64,000 nt of DNA from Cristatella mucedo (GCA_009760855.2 WPIO01000006.1:11557501-11621500), one strand, 5' to 3'. Numbered from the stretch's first letter, positions 43,980 through 55,814 are shown. Notes: generated from the sequence alone by a model not told the origin. A program made the numbers and translations.

Positions 43980-45640
43980 AAGGAGTGGGCGACGAAAATC
44001 TAGAAATGATGCCTTGATAGAATACACCAGGCTGGCTGTGATATCTCTATCCAAGTCAGCCAAAATTTGTCTGCTCTGTTTCGCAGTCGGAAGTAGGCAG
44101 GCTCAACCGCGACGCTTATGTCGCCATAAAGTGAACGATCATTTTAGAACATGACATTCAGATTCCTTGCTGACACCACCGCAGATTGGCTGGCCGAGCC
44201 CATCTGAGGGTAAGGCTTTCCTATTTCTTAGTGAAACTAGCTTGAAACGAAGCTATTAAGTTGATCTTAATCAGAGATCAGAATCTGAGCGGTACGCTCG
44301 TCCAACTGCACAGCGATGACAAAAAATCACGGAAAACAACTGCACAAGGCTTACAAATATTTTGAATTAAAGATCGGCAGGATTTTACAGAGCCGGCGGC
44401 TCCCGATTATCGGCTAGCATCTCCCACGTATATGTGCACCGAGCATGTCGCACTTAGTCAATATCCTTTCGAAAGAATAGCTACGTGCATTTATTATTGG
44501 ATAAATTCCGAGCACGTCAAAGGAAGGAGTATGGATATACGTCAGACTTGGTCTGCAGGCCTTTGTCACCAGCATCATTAGATGATTAGTGAACACTTGG
44601 ACCGATCTGATGTCCTTAGCTTTAACTTATCTCGCGTACAGTACTTATGTTCATATCTTTACCTCTTGCTGATATAAATAGGGCTGATATCGCTGTCTGC
44701 ATATACACTTATTTGCTTCTTAGTTGCTATTACTCCAAGTTAATGCTATCGCGAAAGTGTTGAGTGTGGGTGTCAGAAGCTTCGTATTAAGCCATCCCAT
44801 GTAGGCTGGCGTGTGCCGCCGTTACTTGCAAACAGGAGGCTAAACGCCTAGCGTCATCGTGGAAACGCAATGACACAGAATTTCGTCAGAATCCCTGCAT
44901 TCCAGTGGCTGACTTAACGGGCCTTCAAGCCGGCATGCCAAACGCTCCCCCCCCCAGAGGCTCCGTGAAAATCCGACGATCGGCACGACCAACGATCGCC
45001 TCAAATCTGAAGGGAAATCTGCTTCCTGTCCAGCTTCGGCGTATCCTGCACTAGTTTGGTTGAGCTATCGACGATATCGACGTAAGCTTTGCCAAATTTA
45101 TGGATGCCTTTATTTAGACCTTAAAAGTAAGTCGCATGATAGTTATATAAAAAAAACTTAAGAATGAGATATTTTGTATACCATCCTACTTGAGCTAAAT
45201 CTCCTTTTAGGTACTTTTGCACAAGCTTTAAAGGAAGCATGTCAATTGGTTATTGCTAGTATGCACTGTGTCAGCACGCATGAGCGAACACGTAGAGTCT
45301 CAGGCTGATTGATGCAGAGGACCCTGGGAGGCTGGTTTGCCTGTCTCGCTGTTTCCCGGAGCTCATGATGGAGCCACTTTTACACGATCTGTACCTGGGC
45401 ACGAGTGCCAATGACAGCTACTTATGCCAAGCAATCTGGGTGTCCTGTTCAAAAGTTTTAGGGGCTCGGGCGAGTGATGACGGAGCGACGATGGACGAAG
45501 CCACCACAAAGGCGATTTGTGGCGGTGACGACGACGACGGCTGTATAGTACTATACGCAGGCAACGTAAGCGAGTGAGCGTGCGTGCGAATGTAGTAGCC
45601 GTCGTGGAAGCAGCTCTGGAACTCGCGGAGAGAAGAGAAA
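43980..45640. other. Unassigned interval with a LINE A scrap at 45,235-45,300
   Basis: The scrap contains CACTGTGTCAGCACGCATGA as in LINE A on the - strand. No genes recognised. Confidence 0.3.
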
Positions 45641-45644
45641 GAGA

Positions 45645-45648
45645 GTAA

Positions 45649-45682
<34 letters not shown>
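45645..45682. repeat. (GA)n microsatellite
   Basis: About 33 bases of GA after a purine-rich lead-in. Confidence 0.95.
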
Positions 45683-45684
<2 letters not shown>

Positions 45685-45689
45685 AGGTT

Positions 45690-46070
45690 TCGTACAGGGC
45701 GACGCAAAGGCAGAAAGTTTGGTCGCTGCAGGACTAGCGAGTCACTCGACCACAGCTGACCAGCTGCAATTAAATCCAACTTAGTCAGCCGATACTGTCT
45801 AACTGCAGGGCCATATCGAGGCAGTACTCTGGGTGCCCGTTGGCCGGGTGGAGTGGTATGAGTCCGGCTGGGGCGGAACAGCATTGTGGGCGTGGCCACG
45901 CCCACAGAGTAACCTCTCTATAGATGACCGCATCATAATCCGCGTGCTTTCACTCATGTAGCATAGCAAACATCCGGGCCTGCTTAGACAAGGATACCTC
46001 ATCCAAGCTAGCCCGTCGATGTATGACATCCTGTTTCGACATCTTTACGTTACTATTCTCAAGTCCTCCG
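45690..46070. other. Unassigned interval
   Basis: Contains the short duplication TGGGCGTGGCCACGCCCACA near 45,887-45,906, a palindrome (GTGGGCGTGGCCACGCCCAC). Nothing else recognised. Confidence 0.35.
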
Positions 46071-46074
46071 GCCG

Positions 46075-46530
46075 CGGCGCCGCAAGGAACTTGACAGTTG
46101 GTGTGAAACTCGGCAGCTAGGCTCTTCTGTCGCGAATGTGGCAAATGGACCATTTTGTCGCTTGCCACCAATGTGAGCTGGATTCCCATCAAGCAGCGTA
46201 TCGACCTTGACATTTTGCTGCTCACTTTTAGATGTCTTTAGTCTCTTGCTTCGGCCAACCTTTTCGAACTGCTGCCCAAACAAGCCGGGGGTCATCTTAC
46301 CAACAGCTCTTCCGACTCTAGTCGTGAGCTAAACCTTTAACTAGGCTTAAATCCTTTTGAGACAGTACCTTTAGTTCGTATGCACTCAGGGCCTGGAAAC
46401 AATTCCTCACTGGCGCCAAAACATCTCCAGACTTGATGAAATTTAAAGAGAAGATAGAAACGCACCTGATCCACACAGCATTTGCTGGGTCTTCTAAATT
46501 TTCGTGCTGACATTTCGCTTGTTTACTACT
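46075..46530 (+). mobile_element. LINE A C-terminal and 3' UTR, old
   Basis: Decayed blocks in order: AARNLTVGVKLGS (ARLV-type), CHQCELDSHQAAYRP (LHWLPVKQRI-type), TFSSYALRAWKQFLTGAKTS, DLMKFKEKIETHLI and a short 3' UTR that ends at (CTA)n. It faces a - strand copy starting three bases later. Confidence 0.75.
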
Positions 46531-46532
46531 AC

Positions 46533-47236
46533 TACTAATAGTAATACATTATATATAGCACCCTCAGAGAATTCAAAATATTTTTAGGCACTTTACAGTT
46601 TCTGAAAAGGAAGCAAGATCGAATGGTTAGTGCTAGCATGCTCAGTAAACAACAAGAATAACAGGGCTAGGGGTGACATGCACAAGATCAGCATGCAAGT
46701 ATGGTTAGTGGCAGCATGCACACTGTCAGCACGCATAAGTACATAAAGGACGAATCACAGGGACCACTAAATGCTATGATAAATAGGTGCGTGTTTAGTT
46801 TCTTTTTAAATTTGGGCAAGTGGGGAGATGTCATGACGCGAGTCGGGAGTGAGTTTCAGGCTTTGGGAGCATACGAACTAAGGCACGGTCTTCAAAGGAT
46901 TTGAGATTTGTACGAAGCATGAGTAAACAGTTTGATTCTGAAAAGCGGATGGTAGGATGCTCGGCGTAGCAGGGAGTAGATCTGATAGGTAGGCTGGAGT
47001 CAAAGAAGGAATGGACCTAGAAGTGAGTGACCAAACCGTGAAGTCGATGCGTTGCTTTACTGGTAGCCAGTGCAGGTCGGCGAGAAGTGGTATAATGTGG
47101 CAACTGCAACGCTCACGACAGACAAACCTAGATGCCGAGTTTTGCACCAGCTGTAAGCGCCTGAGTGCACAAGCCGGTAGACCAGAAAGTCTGAAAGGAT
47201 GTCACAAACACATGGACCAATTTAATGTGGTGTTTC
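46533..47236 (-). mobile_element. LINE A 3' portion, interrupted upstream by an LTR-like insertion
   Basis: Tail at 46,533, mutated hairpin, 3' UTR, coding end, AYLSDLLPATPS, DLHWLPVKQRIDFTVWSLT and SRFVCRERCSCHIIPLLA blocks. The match stops at 47,236 exactly where a TGTAACC-starting segment begins, and resumes at 48,103. Confidence 0.85.
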
Positions 47237-47515
47237 TGTAACCGCGCAGAGACGCTCGTCCCCCGGTTCTCTAATGGTGGACTGTGTGATGCAGTGCTGC
47301 AGTGTGGTTAAGACACAAGCGGCCACAACTCGGCGCCGAAAGCGACAGTTTATTGTGGGCCTGTTAGTAGTGGTTACGCGCCGGCGCAAGCGCTTTACGC
47401 AGCACGTACCGGACCGACAGAGTTAACTGCACGAACTCCCGAAGCCCGCGTATAATAAACTATCCTATGCGCGCGTCGCTAGCGATTGTCCCAACCCCGA
47501 AGGCGGGCCGCTACA
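47237..47515 (-). mobile_element. LTR-like sequence, probably Ty3/Gypsy-type
   Basis: A 279-bp segment reads, on the - strand, from TGTAGCGGCCCGCC to GCGCGGTTACA, with TG...CA ends. Inside lie a TATA-like TTTATTATACG and, about 140 bases further on, AATAAAC. Next to its TGTAGCGG end is a purine-rich CTTGGGGTGC, as expected of a polypurine tract preceding a 3' LTR. A matching second LTR was not found. Confidence 0.45.
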
Positions 47516-48102
47516 GCACCCCAAGATACGAGCAGCTAACTGAGTAGCCGGCAGAACACAACTGCGAAGTCTAAGTTGCACTTAGCTGTTCGTCGCCGTA
47601 GGTTCGTCTCTCGTGCTCTCGAAGCGTAGTCTCGCATCGACTACCAAGCTGCAGCCCCGAGCTGTCAGTTGTCCCATTATATTTTGTCTCCTTTAAACTC
47701 CTGACCTCGCGCTTTGCTGCTATTTCTACTTCAGCACATTCGTCGGTGCACACCCTGACCGCATCGTCTGCACCGGGCTTCATTCTAACTTTAGCATGTA
47801 AACCAGGAGCCGGCCTGTACTAGGTGTCCTAGTCGAACCCGCTAGGGCAAGCACATTAGTCGCTCCGTCTCCTAACCACATCGCCTGCATAAAGCTCCAT
47901 TCTAACCTGAGCTTGGGGGATCAGGAGCAATAATAATAATAATAATGCACTTTATAAAGCGCCCTCAGAGAACTCAATCTCTTCCTGGGCGCTTTACATT
48001 TGCTGCAAAGAGAGCCGGGTTTGTACTAGGCGCCCAAGTCGACCCCACTAAGGCAAGGGCTCCCATCGCGTCTAAGCTTAGAGCTGCCCCAGTGCATTTC
48101 TG
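47516..48102 (-). other. Possible internal part of the LTR element, with a duplicated segment
   Basis: Holds an open - strand frame at 47,571-47,783 (TDECAEVEIAAKREVRSLKE) that could be the C-terminal end of a retrotransposon polyprotein; no motif confirms it. Segments 47,808-47,878 and 48,013-48,078 are imperfect direct repeats (both start GAGCCGG, then TGTACTAGG) on either side of a short LINE A tail. Confidence 0.35.
47936..48010 (-). mobile_element. LINE A terminal hairpin only (about 75 bp)
   Basis: (AAT)n, then AAAGCGCCCTCAGAGAACTC...GGGCGCTTTACATTTGC. The shortest LINE A copy in the window, showing that insertion can start and stop within the terminal hairpin region. Confidence 0.85.
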
Positions 48103-48260
48103 CCTAAACAAGCCCGAATTTATCAATGTTGTGTAGCTCAAAGTAGGCAGACCTGACTGTTGAGCCGATATGATTGTCCAATGAAAGGTCACGTTGGAAC
48201 AGGAAACCTAGATTTCGTGTAGATTTTACAGGAGATGTGCTGGCAAGTGGTAACCAAACA
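48103..48260 (-). mobile_element. Continuation of the LINE A copy from 47,236
   Basis: Reads CTAAACAAGCCCGAATTTAT, AATGTTGTGTAGCTCAAAGT and GTCCAATGAAAGGTCACG, parallel to 60,243-60,430. The join with 47,236 corresponds to consecutive positions in the intact family, so the DNA between is a later insertion. Confidence 0.7.
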
Positions 48261-48264
48261 AAAT

Positions 48265-49289
48265 GCTTCCTTTCCAGCTTACGTAAAGTGTAGAAATAGA
48301 GAGTGAGTAAGTTCTGTGAGGGTAGTATACACAATCTTAATATAATTATAGTTACTTTGGGTAAAATCCCTGAGGCCTCGCACCAAGAAGTTGGGTTTGA
48401 TCTCCAACGCCTCGGGACAAGATTTGGGATGAGACTTGCGGAGCCTTAACAGGAAGCAGCGCTTGCAGCAAGCACCTCGGGATAAGCTTTTGTGTGATAT
48501 ATCCGAAGCCGGCGTGAGAATGAGTGCGTGCGAGGACTGCATGCACATGCTTGCTGTCTACGCCTCGGGTGCACGCTCTCTTGCATGGGCAAGTGTAAGT
48601 GCGAGCCTGCTGCAAATCACTGCGACGAGGCCAACTCTTTTGCTTCGCGGTCAGACCGAGAGAATGTTTAATTATTTACTAGTCAACGAAAGGGATTCTA
48701 CGAAATTGCTCTCAGTAGAGCAGTTCCCTCAATAGGAGAATCGCTAGTCCAAATCGGCGGAGGTGAAGGACTGCCGCGCTGGTGTACGCATTGGTCAGGC
48801 ATTCATTACTCACTAAACGAATAGGAAGAAGTCAGATGCAGCGTTCAATATTTCCAGGCCCGCACTACGAAGGCTTATCGTTTCCTTCACGTCTGCAGCT
48901 GCTAAGCTGATCGGAGATCGAGTGACGTCTTGCACCAATTACACATCGGAAGATTCTTTAGGAAAACGGCCGATTGGAAGCAGCAAACCTGACGGCACGA
49001 TTGAGCTTGCTACGGACCGCGAGAGCCTAGCATATTGGGGCCCAAGTGACGGTGCCTCAGCCCGATGCCCTGTGCACGCAGGGGCGAGAAGCCGCCAGGG
49101 CGGCTAGCAGAAGCCTTTCTACCGCGCCGCGCCGATTCCAAATCCTTCTCAGGAACTACCGAATTGGCTGAGTTGCGAATCGTAAAGAAGAGGGTCGTCG
49201 GGCGAGTTGGTAGAGCGTCCCTCTCCATCGCTGGCGGATGCTATGGATATCTTCCGATTAGCTCAATTAACGCGAATGGCTAACCTGCT

Positions 49290-49290
<1 letters not shown>
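48265..49290. other. Unassigned interval
   Basis: Several frames of 60-100 codons in different readings, none recognised. Confidence 0.3.

Positions 49291-49361
<71 letters not shown>
49291..49361. repeat. (CT)n microsatellite
   Basis: About 70 bases of uninterrupted CT. Confidence 0.95.
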
Positions 49362-49364
<3 letters not shown>

Positions 49365-49940
49365 CTACTATACCCCTAGGTTTAATTTCTCTAAATTCTG
49401 CCTTCCGGTTCAGCCACAGTTTTTTCTAGTACCGATGTTTGCTGCCAGCTCGTAGCCAGATAGATAATATTTAGCTGGCACTAGTTTTCCAGTGTCCATC
49501 GGCTGCAATTGGTCAGCATGAACGCTCGCAGCCTCCTTGCTTCAGCTAATCCTGCGCTGCAGAATCGCGCCTTTCGCATGCAATCTAACCATGCGCCATG
49601 GAATCGTACACTTGCATTAGCCACCTCCGCTGCCCCATAATCTTTAATGATTACTCTGGTTTACAAAAAACATGCCAATAAATTCCATGGCCCATTTCCC
49701 TTCTCAAGGGCTAGTGCTCCAACCCGGATCATGTTGACGTGCTATATCCGTTCGGTCGCTCGCCGTGCAGCGAATGATCAGCCGAGCGCTTGCCGCGATT
49801 GCACGGCTCTGCGCTCGATACTTCTGCATGTGGCTACGAGTCTTGGCACGGTCTTTGCTGCTCCTCCAGATTAACGCCTGCTGGCAGCAGAAATGGCTAC
49901 TGCATCTCTACAGCGCATGTGGGAAGCACATTTCCCGCGT
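49365..49940. other. Unassigned interval
   Basis: No recognised gene between the two CT arrays. Confidence 0.3.
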
Positions 49941-49941
49941 C

Positions 49942-50830
<889 letters not shown>

Positions 50831-50834
50831 AAAG

Positions 50835-51133
50835 CGGAACTTACACATTTACTGTAGGAGGTCCCGAATTTCGTACGTGGCCTAGTTTGTTCTCTCTAGT
50901 AGCTCATTTGCATGCTCCGTTCACGATACAGGTAAAACTCTCCATAGATATTTTTCTTCCGATTGCATACTGTTAATCCTACAATTGCAAAGTTCCGAGC
51001 TCTTGATCGCATGCGGATTGAATTCTCTCTGCAGAATGAACCTCCTTCGCTGGTGAAAAAGACTGCAAAGAATTTGAATGTCTTTCTCTTCAGGTTTAGA
51101 GTATGTTTTCCTAATCCCTTATGCCTACAATAA
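50835..51133 (+). CDS. Putative 3'-terminal two-exon coding segment, family unknown
   Basis: Exon 1 is 50,835-50,931: acceptor GATTTCAAAAG, coding GTYTFTVGGPEFRTWPSLFS then LVAHLHAPFTIQ, donor CAG|GTAAAA in phase 0. A 103-base intron ends with a strong acceptor (TTGAATTCTCTCTGCAG). Exon 2 starts at 51,035 in phase 0, NEPPSLVKKTAKNLNVFLF, and reaches TAA at 51,131-51,133, overlapping AATAAATAAAA, a polyadenylation signal. The strand-rich start followed by P-x-L-x-x-L-V-x-H-x-H resembles the second half of an SH2 domain, but key SH2 residues lie in missing upstream exons, so the family is a guess. Supported by phase match, splice sites and poly(A) signal; unsupported by homology. Confidence 0.3.
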
Positions 51134-51139
51134 ATAAAA

Positions 51140-52500
51140 AACAGCTATATTCAACAGGTTTCTACTGTGGCCAGGACCGTGCAATTTTGAAATTCTCTGC
51201 TTTTAATATTAGGCGCGGTGAGGATGTCAGGAGCACACGTACAGCACCCGTTGGGCCACCGCCTTAATTAGTGACGTTTAGGCGGTAACAAAACGTAACA
51301 GAGCGGTATGCACAGAAGTAATTTACGATTACAGGTGCCTTACAGATCGTTTTAGTTTACATCATCGCTGAGCAAGACAACAGTGAATAGTCGCATTTGA
51401 TTTGCACAATCGTGAGGCTGCCTTCACGCGGCAGATGCGATTTGCACGTGTAGATTATTTACGAGAACAGCTGCGAAAAATTGCTCCGTGAAAGCGTCTT
51501 TTAAGACTCGTGAGGCCGGCAAAGCAATCTACGGCATGTCCGTCAGGGATCAAGACGAGCCCGCTACACCGCATTTCACATGCGGACACTGCAAGAGAAC
51601 TCTCGAAAGTGAAAGGCGAAGAATTGCTACTCACTAGGCGGAATTTCTTGGACAATAGTAGGTAAGCTTCGGACTGCCGTTTTGAGTTTACTCAATTCCG
51701 GTGTGTCAGCAGGCTGGTGTATGGGCATACAAGGAAGCGATGAAGTTTTCCATTGCAATAATTTGAGGGACACCGATTGACCACTTGAGCTACGGCTACT
51801 TCCGCAGCCTTCCAAACGTCGATCCGGCACGAGCATGTCTGTCATCGTATATCAACGCATCCCTTTACCCGTCGCTCCAGTATCCCATTGCCCGCCCTGA
51901 GTTGCCCCTCCCACTCCTCCGGAAAGGGATCGGATACTTTCAGGAGAGAGTAGCAACTCGTACAGCGAGGAACGTATATATAGTACTTAAGAGGCAGATT
52001 CCGACTTATAGATGCGGCAAAGATGAGAGAAAGCCTTACTTTACCAAGAATGACTTCTTCAGCGGTCTGATCGGAGATCTTGGCTGTACACCGTGGCCAA
52101 TGCTGAGTTTCTAAGTTGTAAGAATCGCCGTGGTAACTAGTGGTGTGAACGGCGTCCATTCGTAGACATTCCATCCCGGAGTCTCGAAGCTGCTGCTGCA
52201 GCTTCATAACGGCTATAAGTGCTCCTCAGTCGTCACTATAGCTCACTTTGTGCACCGCGTCTAAGAGAACTACGTCATCAATTGGTCGCCGGGTGTTCGC
52301 AGCATGGTCACTATGGCTGGGAGGCCTATGGAGACTACAGCGTGATGTTATCTCTCATGAGCCTACAAGGCAGTTTTACGAAGTATCCTTGCTCACTTCG
52401 ATTTATTAGTCTCGGCCGGAACACTCAAACCGGTGCTTGTGTCCCTCAAACTCCACATTCCTAACGGTAATTTTGAAAATAGTGTGAGAATACTGATACG
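51140..52500. other. Unassigned interval
   Basis: A 121-codon - strand frame (51,842-52,207) and a 109-codon + strand frame (51,785-52,114) overlap. Neither shows a known domain. Confidence 0.3.
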
Positions 52501-52504
52501 TCAT

Positions 52505-52615
52505 TTGCGTAGCACCCTAAGAAATCTTAATCTCTATCCAGATACTTTCATATGCTGCAGGGTTCAAGCCCACTATCATGGTCGCTAAAGGCAAGCACCT
52601 TACCCCTAGACCTTG
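52505..52615 (-). mobile_element. SINE family B, decayed
   Basis: The - strand has GGTCTAGGGGTAAGGTGC (A box), GTGGGCTTGAACCC (B box) and a decayed end GTATCTGGATAGAGATTAAG. Confidence 0.75.
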
Positions 52616-52724
52616 AACGTCGCTACCAATGACAGTCTAGCGAAAGCTTGACGATCGGGGACTATGCTCGACGGCTTTTATAGAAATTTATCTGTAGTAT
52701 AGCCACAGACCCGAAGTATTTACT

Positions 52725-53030
52725 TATGACCACATTTAAAAAGAACTTAAAAACCTATTTCGGACAGCATTTAGTGGGTCCCTGTGATTCGTCCTTGATG
52801 TGCTTATGCGTGCTGACACTGTGCATGCTGCCACTAACCACATTTGCATGCTGACCCTGTGCATGTCACCCCTAACCATATTATTCATTTCGTTTGTTTA
52901 TCAAGCATGATTTTACTCACCATTCAATTGCATTTCCCTTTGCAGCAAATGTAAAGCGCCTAGAGAGAGATGAAGTGCTCTGAGGGCGCTTTATCAAGTG
53001 CATTATTATTATTATTATTATTATTATTAC
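52725..53030 (+). mobile_element. LINE A 3' end, well preserved
   Basis: From TGACCACATTTAAAAAGAAC (coding end TTFKKNLKTYF) through GTGGGTCCCTGTGATTCG, CCACTAACCACATTTGCATG and CATGTCACCCC to the perfect hairpin (AAAGCGCC...GGCGCTTT) and eight ATT units. A reference copy for the 3' UTR. Confidence 0.9.
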
Positions 53031-53079
53031 TCAGCTATAAACCCTTTGGAGTGGTTATATTCGTATAACTTACGTACAT

Positions 53080-53165
53080 TACAGTAATTAATACACATTA
53101 ATTATTATTAATTATTAATAATTATTAGTTATTAATACTATTCATTATTAATACATTAAAGTACA
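53080..53165. repeat. AT-rich (ATTATTAATT)n low complexity
   Basis: Degenerate ATT/AAT units about 50 bases downstream of the LINE A tail. Confidence 0.85.
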
Positions 53166-53169
53166 TTAC

Positions 53170-53525
53170 ATTTAATTTTGATTCATTTTTTGTCTTTGCT
53201 GGATAAATATGTGAATCCTAAGTGTGTTAGTTTTCTAATCGGAAATGGTTTAATTTCACATTCATCACTGTGCTGGACGCACACAAAATGTTTGTACGGA
53301 GTAATGGCCAGTTTCTAGACTTGTGAATTATAAGCAATTATGAAATGTTGCTCTCTGCCGAAGGTAAAACAAACTGTAATGCGTAGCAATTGTTTCTGCG
53401 AAACTCGAAACCTTTAAAATCATGAGCATTGATGCTGATAGCAGCATTATGGCTCCATAACTCGTCTGCTCAATTCTACACTCCCCTTCCCCTCACTGGT
53501 GAGATGCTACCAAAATAATACCGCG
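53170..53525. other. Unassigned interval
   Basis: AT-rich, nothing recognised. Confidence 0.3.
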
Positions 53526-53529
53526 AGCC

Positions 53530-53715
53530 CCTGTTCTGGTGAGCCGTAATGGCTCACTAGGTAAGGTGATTGCTTTTCTCGACCTTGGCCCCGAGGTCGT
53601 GGGTTCGAATCCTGTGGTGGGCGATCCTTTATCGCCACTGCAAGCGGTGGTGATAGCCGTACAGGCTCTTCTGTCGCTATACCAAAAGAGGCTGTTAAAT
53701 CAGCTAGCATTTTTC
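53530..53715 (+). mobile_element. SINE family C, best-preserved copy
   Basis: Head TGAGCCGTAATGGCTCACTA with A box GGCTCACTAGGTAAGG, B box GGTTCGAATCCTG (canonical core GGTTCGAATCC), a body hairpin ATCGCCACTGCAAGCGGTGG, the block CTCTTCTGTCGCTATACCAA and the end AGAGGCTGTTAAATCAGCT. The two boxes and their spacing indicate a tRNA-derived polymerase III promoter. No LINE A hairpin at its 3' end, so its partner LINE is different from that of SINE B. Confidence 0.9.
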
Positions 53716-53719
53716 TGGA

Positions 53720-54475
53720 TGAGCTAGCTCCTCTGACGAATGTCGAAATGTCGGCCCGCACCGAGCTTTTAACGGTAAAGCGCTCCGTGACCATCTATCA
53801 TCTTAAATATCGTGGCCTGGATACGGCGGGCACTGCGCTCACCTATTTAGGAGGAATTTGAGTAGGTCTTAGGGGGAGATTTCAGATAATTGATGTCAAG
53901 GTCACAGAGAGCTTCTGAAGTCAGAGTATCTCAGGGAAACTATTCTAGGTCCACCTTGTGTAATAACTTACGCTCTTTCTCTGGATGATGTAGCCATAAA
54001 AAATACAGGCTTTCGTTGCAGACACGCAGCTAAACGTGCGCTTTGATCCCTGCCTTCCTTCAAACGCTTTCTCGACACTTTCAAGTTATCTCGACTCTCC
54101 TTACAAGTTTTATTGCTGACATTCGCACTTGGACTCTCAAACTATATGTAACTATGGGCAATAAATAAGAAAATAATTAATATTAACTTAATAGTTATGG
54201 GCATGCCTATTCTCATGGGAAACTGAAATGCCCATCTCTCAAAATGGGTTTGTGGTCGCATTTCCCCCATCTAACCTTTGCACAGAATCTGGACGTTTCA
54301 GCTCCAAAACAAATCTTTCGCTAGATGGCTTAGATTCGCCCTCACTCAACCGTGCCTAAATTCAATCAAGCTATACCGCCAAAATCGGGGGTGCTGAATA
54401 ATGGCAGCTCAGCTAAGCTATTTCATGGGTTTGTGACATTCCGTCTACCCTCTTGGAACTTTTTCCTCCGATCGC
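53720..54475. other. Unassigned interval
   Basis: Nothing recognised. Confidence 0.3.
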
Positions 54476-54479
54476 TTCC

Positions 54480-54900
54480 TGCGCATACGATTGAACGCTA
54501 CGAGAGATTTTGAAAAACTCTGCAGCAAGGCTTTGCTGTTGTGAAAGTTGAAACTTTTTAATGGAAAACTGCATCTCTGCGACATGCCGTGGCAGCGAAC
54601 CAACAAGTAGCGCATCAAAAAACTTCAAGATCCCGACACTCCCTTTAAGTTCTCGCAGCCATAACTTACCTATTTTAAGTACTAATTCCTCAGCATTTTC
54701 CTCGTACCACCTGCTCCTCTGACTCGTCTCATTTTCCTGTTCCTCTGACCTCTAAAACTCTTCAGAGATGGTTCCCTCTCAAAGCCTGGAACTCGCTACC
54801 GACTGCCATCACGACAGCTCCCGACCGGACAACTCTTACAGCTAAGCTAAACGCTCATTCGCTGCTTCTAGCACGGCAGGCTTACTCATTTTAAGAGTTG
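54480..54900 (+). pseudogene. LINE A/L2-like relic, very old
   Basis: Faint order of C-terminal blocks: an HIIPLL-like region, AAGCCTGGAACTCGCTACCG (KAWNSLP) near 54,783 and a TTLTAKLNAH-like end. Heavily mutated. Confidence 0.4.
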
Positions 54901-55269
54901 CGATTCTATTCTGCCTGCTCAGTTCCCAAAACACAGCTTCCAGAAGCTTCTCTCATTCCGAAGAATCTTATTTTTCTTTATCTTAGCTGTAAGATACCCA
55001 CCCGAGCCTTGCTAATCTGTCTAATCTTCTGCATAAAGTTGCAACTGAAGTGCAGAAGTGGTACTCTAGTTACGCACATCTTGACCACGATCTTGACACG
55101 ACTTTATCGTGTCAATGTACTGAGTGAAAAATGTTCTAAGATGCTCTGCAGAGGTTTGCCTATTCGCTAAGGCTTGGCAAGAGCTTGAAAGTCAAACGCG
55201 TATTGAGCGCCATTAAAAGCCGCTATTAGCAAAAGAGCTCTCACACGTCACCACCTATCCTCCTTAAAA

Positions 55270-55460
55270 CGCTGACGCAGAGAAAAGGAGAGAGGAAAAG
55301 AAGGGAGAAGAGAGAGAGAGAGGAGAGGAAAAGGAGTGAGAGAGAGGAGAGGAGAGGAGAGGGAAGAGAGAGAGAGAGGAGAGGAGAGGAAAATGAGAGG
55401 AGAGGATAGAGAGTGGGAGAGAGGAGAGCGAGAGGAAAGAGGGAGGCGAGGAGAGTTGGT
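55270..55460. repeat. Purine-rich (GA/GGA)n low-complexity block
   Basis: Mixed GAGAGG and GAGA units over about 190 bases. The leucine/serine-rich - strand frame is an artefact. Confidence 0.9.
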
Positions 55461-55464
55461 GTGA

Positions 55465-55810
55465 GATCCTGGTGACCTAAAGACGCTCTCTTTATTGCAT
55501 ACTCTTTCACGGGGCTCGCTAGTTCAAAAGGTCCTGAACCTTGCAGGTTTAATCAATTTCGTAAAAGATTTCTAAACTCAGAGCACTTCTTGCTGGGCAG
55601 TCAGGTAAATTCGCTCATCAGGGAAATGAAATATTTAAACCGCTGCTCTGATGTAGTCGAGCTGCCCGATTTCAGAGAGTCGGCAGCGCGTTCAAGTTCT
55701 ACCTGTGAAAGCCACCAAAGCGATGCAGCAGTCAAGTTTGAAAACTACTGGCCAGCGGGAGCACATTAATTACCAAGGCATCCCGACTAGTGGCAATGCT
55801 GCGATGCAGC
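55465..55810. other. Unassigned interval
   Basis: Nothing recognised. Confidence 0.3.
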
Positions 55811-55814
55811 TTGA

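Noticed and set aside
49196-49280. tRNA-like GGGCGAGTTGGTAGAGCG
   Set aside because: The A-box resemblance is not followed by a B box or a foldable cloverleaf at the correct distance.
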